Assembly (NCBI GenBank): GCA_014380705.1
Contig: JACMJI010000106.1
Location: 1 to 7,511 of the forward strand
Source of the DNA: Gorillibacterium sp.
GTDB taxonomy: Bacteria > Bacillota > Bacilli > Paenibacillales > NBRC-103111
Direction: 5' to 3'
Length of the DNA stretch: 7,511 bases
Shown one piece after another: positions 4,878-7,511 of this stretch. How positions within the stretch are numbered: position 1 is the stretch's first letter; each line of letters opens with the position of its first letter. A program made the translations under genes and the position numbers. The notes below the pieces were generated by a model. It saw only the letters and a list, made by a program, of their open reading frames with translations. It was not told where the DNA came from and made no database searches.

Positions 4878-4903
4878 GCTTAACGAATAAGGAGGCTGGC
4901 TCC

Positions 4904-5917
4904 ATGTCAATTGGCCAATTGGCGAAGCACAGAGGTTTGGGGTTGTCCGATGAGCAAGCGGTTCAGATGTACCGCAATATGATCAAAGCACGCAAATTTG
5001 ACGAGATGGCACTGATGCTGCAAAGGACAGGGAAGATTACATTTTTCGTATCAGGGATCGGTCAAGAAGTATCACAGGTAGCAGCAGCACAAGCTCTCCA
5101 AGCTCATAAAGATTATTTTTTACCTTATTATCGTGATTACGGTTTTGTCTTGTCCGTTGGGATGACGCTTAAAGATCTTATGCTTTCTCTGTTCAACCGT
5201 GAAGAAGATCCAACTAGCGGCGGTCGGCAGATGGTTGGGCATTTTAGTCATAAAAAGCACCATATCGTAACAGGGTCCAGTCCGGTAACGACGCAAGCCC
5301 CTCATGCCGTTGGCTTTGCGCTCGCTGCCAAAATTAAAAAGCAGGATTTTGTTTCTTATGTAACGTTTGGGGAAGGTTCTAGTAATCAGGGAGATTTCCA
5401 TGAGGGCTGTAATTTTGCAGGTGTCCACAAGCTGCCTGTTATCTTTCTCTGTGAAAATAATCAATATGCGATCTCTATACCCGTGCATCGACAAGTAGCG
5501 GGCAATATATATGAACGTGCAAAAGGCTATGGATTTCCAGGATTTCGAGTGGATGGCAACGATCCGCTTGAAGTATATCGGGTAGTAAAGGAAGCGCGTG
5601 AACGAGCTGTAAATGGACAAGGGCCAACTTTGATTGAAGCGATGATGTATCGGCTGTCCCCTCACTCCACCTCGGACAACGACATGATGTATCGTACCAA
5701 GGAAGAAGTTGACGAGCACCGCAAGCTGGATGGAGTCCCGTTGTATCGTGATTATTTGATTGATTGCGGCATTTGGAGTGAAGCACAGGACGAAGAATGG
5801 CTGGCAGAGATAGCACAAGAGCTTCGGGATGCTGTACGTTATGCTGAGGAAGCACCTTATGGCAAGGGCGAGGATACATTCCGCCATGTATTTGCCGAAA
5901 CGAAGGAGGGGGAATAA
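4904..5917 (+). CDS. bkdAA: Branched-chain 2-oxo acid dehydrogenase E1 component, alpha subunit
   Basis: With the beta subunit this forms the thiamine-diphosphate E1 enzyme that decarboxylates the 2-oxo acids of Val, Leu and Ile and acylates E2-bound lipoate. The 337-aa length fits the family. The ThDP-binding motif runs from GEG (156-158, in VTFGEGSSNQGDFHEG) to ENN (184-186); GEG in place of the textbook GDG is, as I recall, also present in the Bacillus homologue. YFLPYYRDYG (71-80) is the substrate-side motif. YRLSPHSTSDND (249-260) is the loop that is phosphorylated in the mitochondrial enzyme, which supports a branched-chain rather than a pyruvate E1; no kinase gene is nearby. ATG 4904 has AAGGAGG 8 nt upstream. 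The gene opens a three-gene run with its own candidate promoter, a putative FapR site and a second inverted repeat in the leader. The beta gene starts 5 nt after its stop. Confidence 0.94.
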   Translation: MSIGQLAKHRGLGLSDEQAVQMYRNMIKARKFDEMALMLQRTGKITFFVSGIGQEVSQVAAAQALQAHKDYFLPYYRDYGFVLSVGMTLKDLMLSLFNREEDPTSGGRQMVGHFSHKKHHIVTGSSPVTTQAPHAVGFALAAKIKKQDFVSYVTFGEGSSNQGDFHEGCNFAGVHKLPVIFLCENNQYAISIPVHRQVAGNIYERAKGYGFPGFRVDGNDPLEVYRVVKEARERAVNGQGPTLIEAMMYRLSPHSTSDNDMMYRTKEEVDEHRKLDGVPLYRDYLIDCGIWSEAQDEEWLAEIAQELRDAVRYAEEAPYGKGEDTFRHVFAETKEGE

Positions 5918-5922
5918 CGAAA

Positions 5923-6903
5923 ATGGCCGTTATTACTTATCTTGAAGCCATACGGAGTGCCATGTTTGAAGAGATGCAGCGCGATGAGAACGTGTTTGTA
6001 TTGGGTGAGGATGTTGGCAAAGGCGGCGTATTTAACGCAACCAAAGGCTTTCGGGATCAATTTGGCGAGGAGCGCTGCATGGACACGCCGCTTGCGGAAT
6101 CTGCGATTGCTGGCGTTGCTATAGGAGCCGCCATGTACGGTATGCGTCCGATTGCAGAGATGCAATTCGCCGACTTTATCTTGCCTGCAACGAACCAAAT
6201 TATTAGTGAAGCAGCGAAAATTCGCTATCGATCCAATAATGACTGGAATTGTCCACTCGTAGTCCGTGCTCCGTATGGAGCCACTGGCGGAGGTGCGCTC
6301 TATCACTCTCAATGCACAGAATCGATCTTCTTCGGTACCCCCGGACTTAAAATCGTGGCACCTTCCAATCCCTATGATGCGAAAGGGCTGATGAAGGCAG
6401 CGATTCGGGATGAAGATCCGGTCTTGTTCTTTGAACATAAAAAGTGTTACTTGTCTATAACTGGAGAGGTTCCAGAGGAAGACTATATTGTGCCGATTGG
6501 AAAAGCCAATGTTGTGCGCAAGGGTGAGGATATCACCATAATCTCCTACGGTATGATGGTAAATCATGCCCTGAAGGCTGCTGAACAGGTAGCAACGGAA
6601 GGGATTCAGGCTCATATTTTGGATCTGCGTTCCTTGGCTCCCCTGGATAAGGAAGCGATTCTTGAAGCAGCAGCCTTGACTGGCAAGGTGCTTATTATTC
6701 ATGAAGATAATAAAACAGGCGGCATCGGTGCAGAGGTTTCTGCGATCATCTCTGAAGAGCTGTTTTACGATCTCGATGCGCCAATTATGCGTTTGTGCGG
6801 GCCAGATGTTCCTGCGGTTAGTATGAACCCATTGCAGGAGAAGGTATTTTTGCTAAACCCGGATAAAATAGCTGAAGCTATGCGCAAGCTGGCTGCGATC
6901 TAG
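5923..6903 (+). CDS. bkdAB: Branched-chain 2-oxo acid dehydrogenase E1 component, beta subunit
   Basis: This is the partner of the preceding alpha subunit; the E1 active sites lie at the alpha/beta interfaces of the heterotetramer. The 326-aa length is standard. Visible family marks: VFVLGEDVGKGGVFNATKGF (24-43); TPLAESAIAG with the ThDP-activating Glu59; EMQFADFILPATNQI (79-93); RAPYGATGGGALYHSQ (115-130) with the conserved active-site His128; and the C-terminal transketolase-like domain with DLRSLAPLD (234-242), ending in HEDNKTGGIGAEV. The ribosome binding site AAGGAGGGGG (5903-5912) lies inside the last codons of the alpha gene, and only 5 nt separate the two genes. This predicts translational coupling, which would help equal subunit production. 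No residue I would regard as essential is missing. Confidence 0.95.
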   Translation: MAVITYLEAIRSAMFEEMQRDENVFVLGEDVGKGGVFNATKGFRDQFGEERCMDTPLAESAIAGVAIGAAMYGMRPIAEMQFADFILPATNQIISEAAKIRYRSNNDWNCPLVVRAPYGATGGGALYHSQCTESIFFGTPGLKIVAPSNPYDAKGLMKAAIRDEDPVLFFEHKKCYLSITGEVPEEDYIVPIGKANVVRKGEDITIISYGMMVNHALKAAEQVATEGIQAHILDLRSLAPLDKEAILEAAALTGKVLIIHEDNKTGGIGAEVSAIISEELFYDLDAPIMRLCGPDVPAVSMNPLQEKVFLLNPDKIAEAMRKLAAI

Positions 6904-6953
6904 ATTAGGTTAGATGTTACACAACTACAACTATAGGACTTCTAAAATAAAGT

Positions 6954-6972
6954 GAGGGAATAACGGATGATG
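6954..6972 (+). promoter_or_regulatory. Weak ribosome binding site and two adjacent ATG codons of the E2 gene
   Basis: GAGGG at 6954-6958 (in GTGAGGGA) is a poorer Shine-Dalgarno sequence than those of the E1 genes. It lies 8 nt before ATG 6967 and 11 nt before the in-frame ATG 6970. ATG 6967 has the better spacing. The 63-nt gap after the E1 beta stop shows no terminator. Confidence 0.55.
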
Positions 6973-7511
6973 GAGAGTGGAAACAGAGGAACAGCGGTGC
7001 CTGTTCCCCATTTGGCGGAAAGTCTCGTTGCCGCAACTGTGGGCAAGTGGCTCAAGCGCCCAGGGGATTTCGTCACGCAGTATGAAGTGATCTGTGAGCT
7101 GATCACAGAGAAGGTCAATGTGGAAATGCCGTCTCCGATAGAGGGGACGATTACGGCGATCGTGGTTCAAGAAGGAGAGACAGCAGGCGTGGGCGAGGCG
7201 CTCTGCTTTATTCAAGAGAAGCAGAGCGGTATTGCGGCTCCGCAGGTTGCTGCGGAGGAAGCCGTTCGTGCGCCGCACAGCCATGAGCCTGCCGCCTTTG
7301 GGGCAGGCAGCGGAGCTGCGGCGCAGCCCATGCCGCCAACGGCAGCGGGGCTAGCGGCTGGCGGCGAGATGCACGGCCGATATTCACCGGCCGTGTTGAA
7401 GCTCGCAGCCGAGCGCGGCGTCGCGTTGGCCGCCGTGCCCGGCACGGGCCTAGGCGGGCGCATCACGCGCAAGGATGTGCTGGCGTATGCCGAGCACGTC
7501 CTTGCGCGTGA
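6967..7511 (+). CDS. bkdB: Branched-chain 2-oxo acid dehydrogenase E2 (dihydrolipoyl acyltransferase), N-terminal part, runs off the window
   Basis: The frame is open for 181 codons to the window edge with no stop. E2 is the complex core that moves the acyl group from E1 to CoA. One lipoyl domain is present (~9-85), with the lipoylated Lys49 in ELITEKVNVEMPSP. A flexible Ala/Pro/Gly-rich linker (~88-137) follows, then a peripheral subunit-binding domain (~138-174: YSPAVLKLAAERG, GTGLGGRITRKDV), which holds E1 or E3. The acetyltransferase core, with its HxxxD motif, lies beyond the window. In the binding domain two positions that are Arg in the classic Geobacillus E2 (SVRKYARE) are Leu144 and Ala148 here; Arg165 is kept. 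Base composition rises from roughly half G+C in the lipoyl part to about 73% over 7261-7500. Order and spacing after E1 beta support the same operon. Confidence 0.93.
   Translation, partial: MMESGNRGTAVPVPHLAESLVAATVGKWLKRPGDFVTQYEVICELITEKVNVEMPSPIEGTITAIVVQEGETAGVGEALCFIQEKQSGIAAPQVAAEEAVRAPHSHEPAAFGAGSGAAAQPMPPTAAGLAAGGEMHGRYSPAVLKLAAERGVALAAVPGTGLGGRITRKDVLAYAEHVLAR

Noticed and set aside
4752..4903. T-box or other RNA switch in the E1 alpha leader
   Set aside because: No T-box AGGGTGGNACCGCG motif or other recognisable aptamer is present; the leader is better explained by protein operators.
5120..6702. Long minus-strand open frames (134, 255 and 281 codons) opposite the E1 genes
   Set aside because: They lie antisense to clearly coding E1 alpha and E1 beta, and their products have no domain logic.

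Overview
The window looks like chromosomal DNA of a low-to-medium G+C Gram-positive bacterium of the Bacillales, most likely Paenibacillus or a close relative. The reasons are: strong AGGAGG-type ribosome binding sites and some TTG starts; a c-di-AMP (ydaO-type) riboswitch in front of a secreted NlpC/P60 wall hydrolase with a copper-amine-oxidase-like N-terminal domain; and a branched-chain 2-oxo acid dehydrogenase gene set resembling Bacillus LpdV/BkdAA/BkdAB/BkdB. The genus is an inference. I see no insertion sequence, prophage, CRISPR array, tRNA or rRNA.

Layout. 1-726: 3' part of a methyl-accepting chemotaxis protein (signalling domain only). 836-1471: a soluble protein of unknown function with a TTG start. 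1493-1741 (minus): a small, highly charged protein with one membrane segment, convergent with the previous gene. 1742-1945: an AT-rich gap with a 13-nt direct repeat and a promoter candidate. 1956-2080: a c-di-AMP riboswitch aptamer directly abutting the ribosome binding site of the wall hydrolase (2089-3006), which is followed by a terminator. 3272-4693: dihydrolipoyl dehydrogenase (E3, lpdV). 4694-4903: a 210-nt regulatory gap. 4904 to the end: E1 alpha, E1 beta and the start of E2.

The last four genes encode all parts of one enzyme complex. E1 decarboxylates the 2-oxo acids derived from valine, leucine and isoleucine, E2 carries the acyl group on lipoyl-lysine to CoA, and E3 reoxidises the lipoamide. 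The products are isobutyryl-, isovaleryl- and 2-methylbutyryl-CoA, the primers for iso and anteiso fatty acids.

The most interesting signal is in the gap between E3 and E1 alpha. A terminator ends the lpdV transcript, an extended -10 promoter restarts transcription, and a 17-bp imperfect palindrome at 4822-4838 matches my recollection of the FapR operator at 15 of 17 positions. FapR is the malonyl-CoA-responsive repressor of fatty acid and phospholipid synthesis genes. If the site is real, synthesis of branched-chain primers is tied to the same signal as chain elongation. A second, unassigned inverted repeat (4851-4877) lies between this site and the E1 alpha start. The rest is mostly well-known biology with local oddities: riboswitch geometry that suggests translational control, a Ser at the usual third catalytic position of the hydrolase, and a sharp rise in G+C inside the E2 gene.
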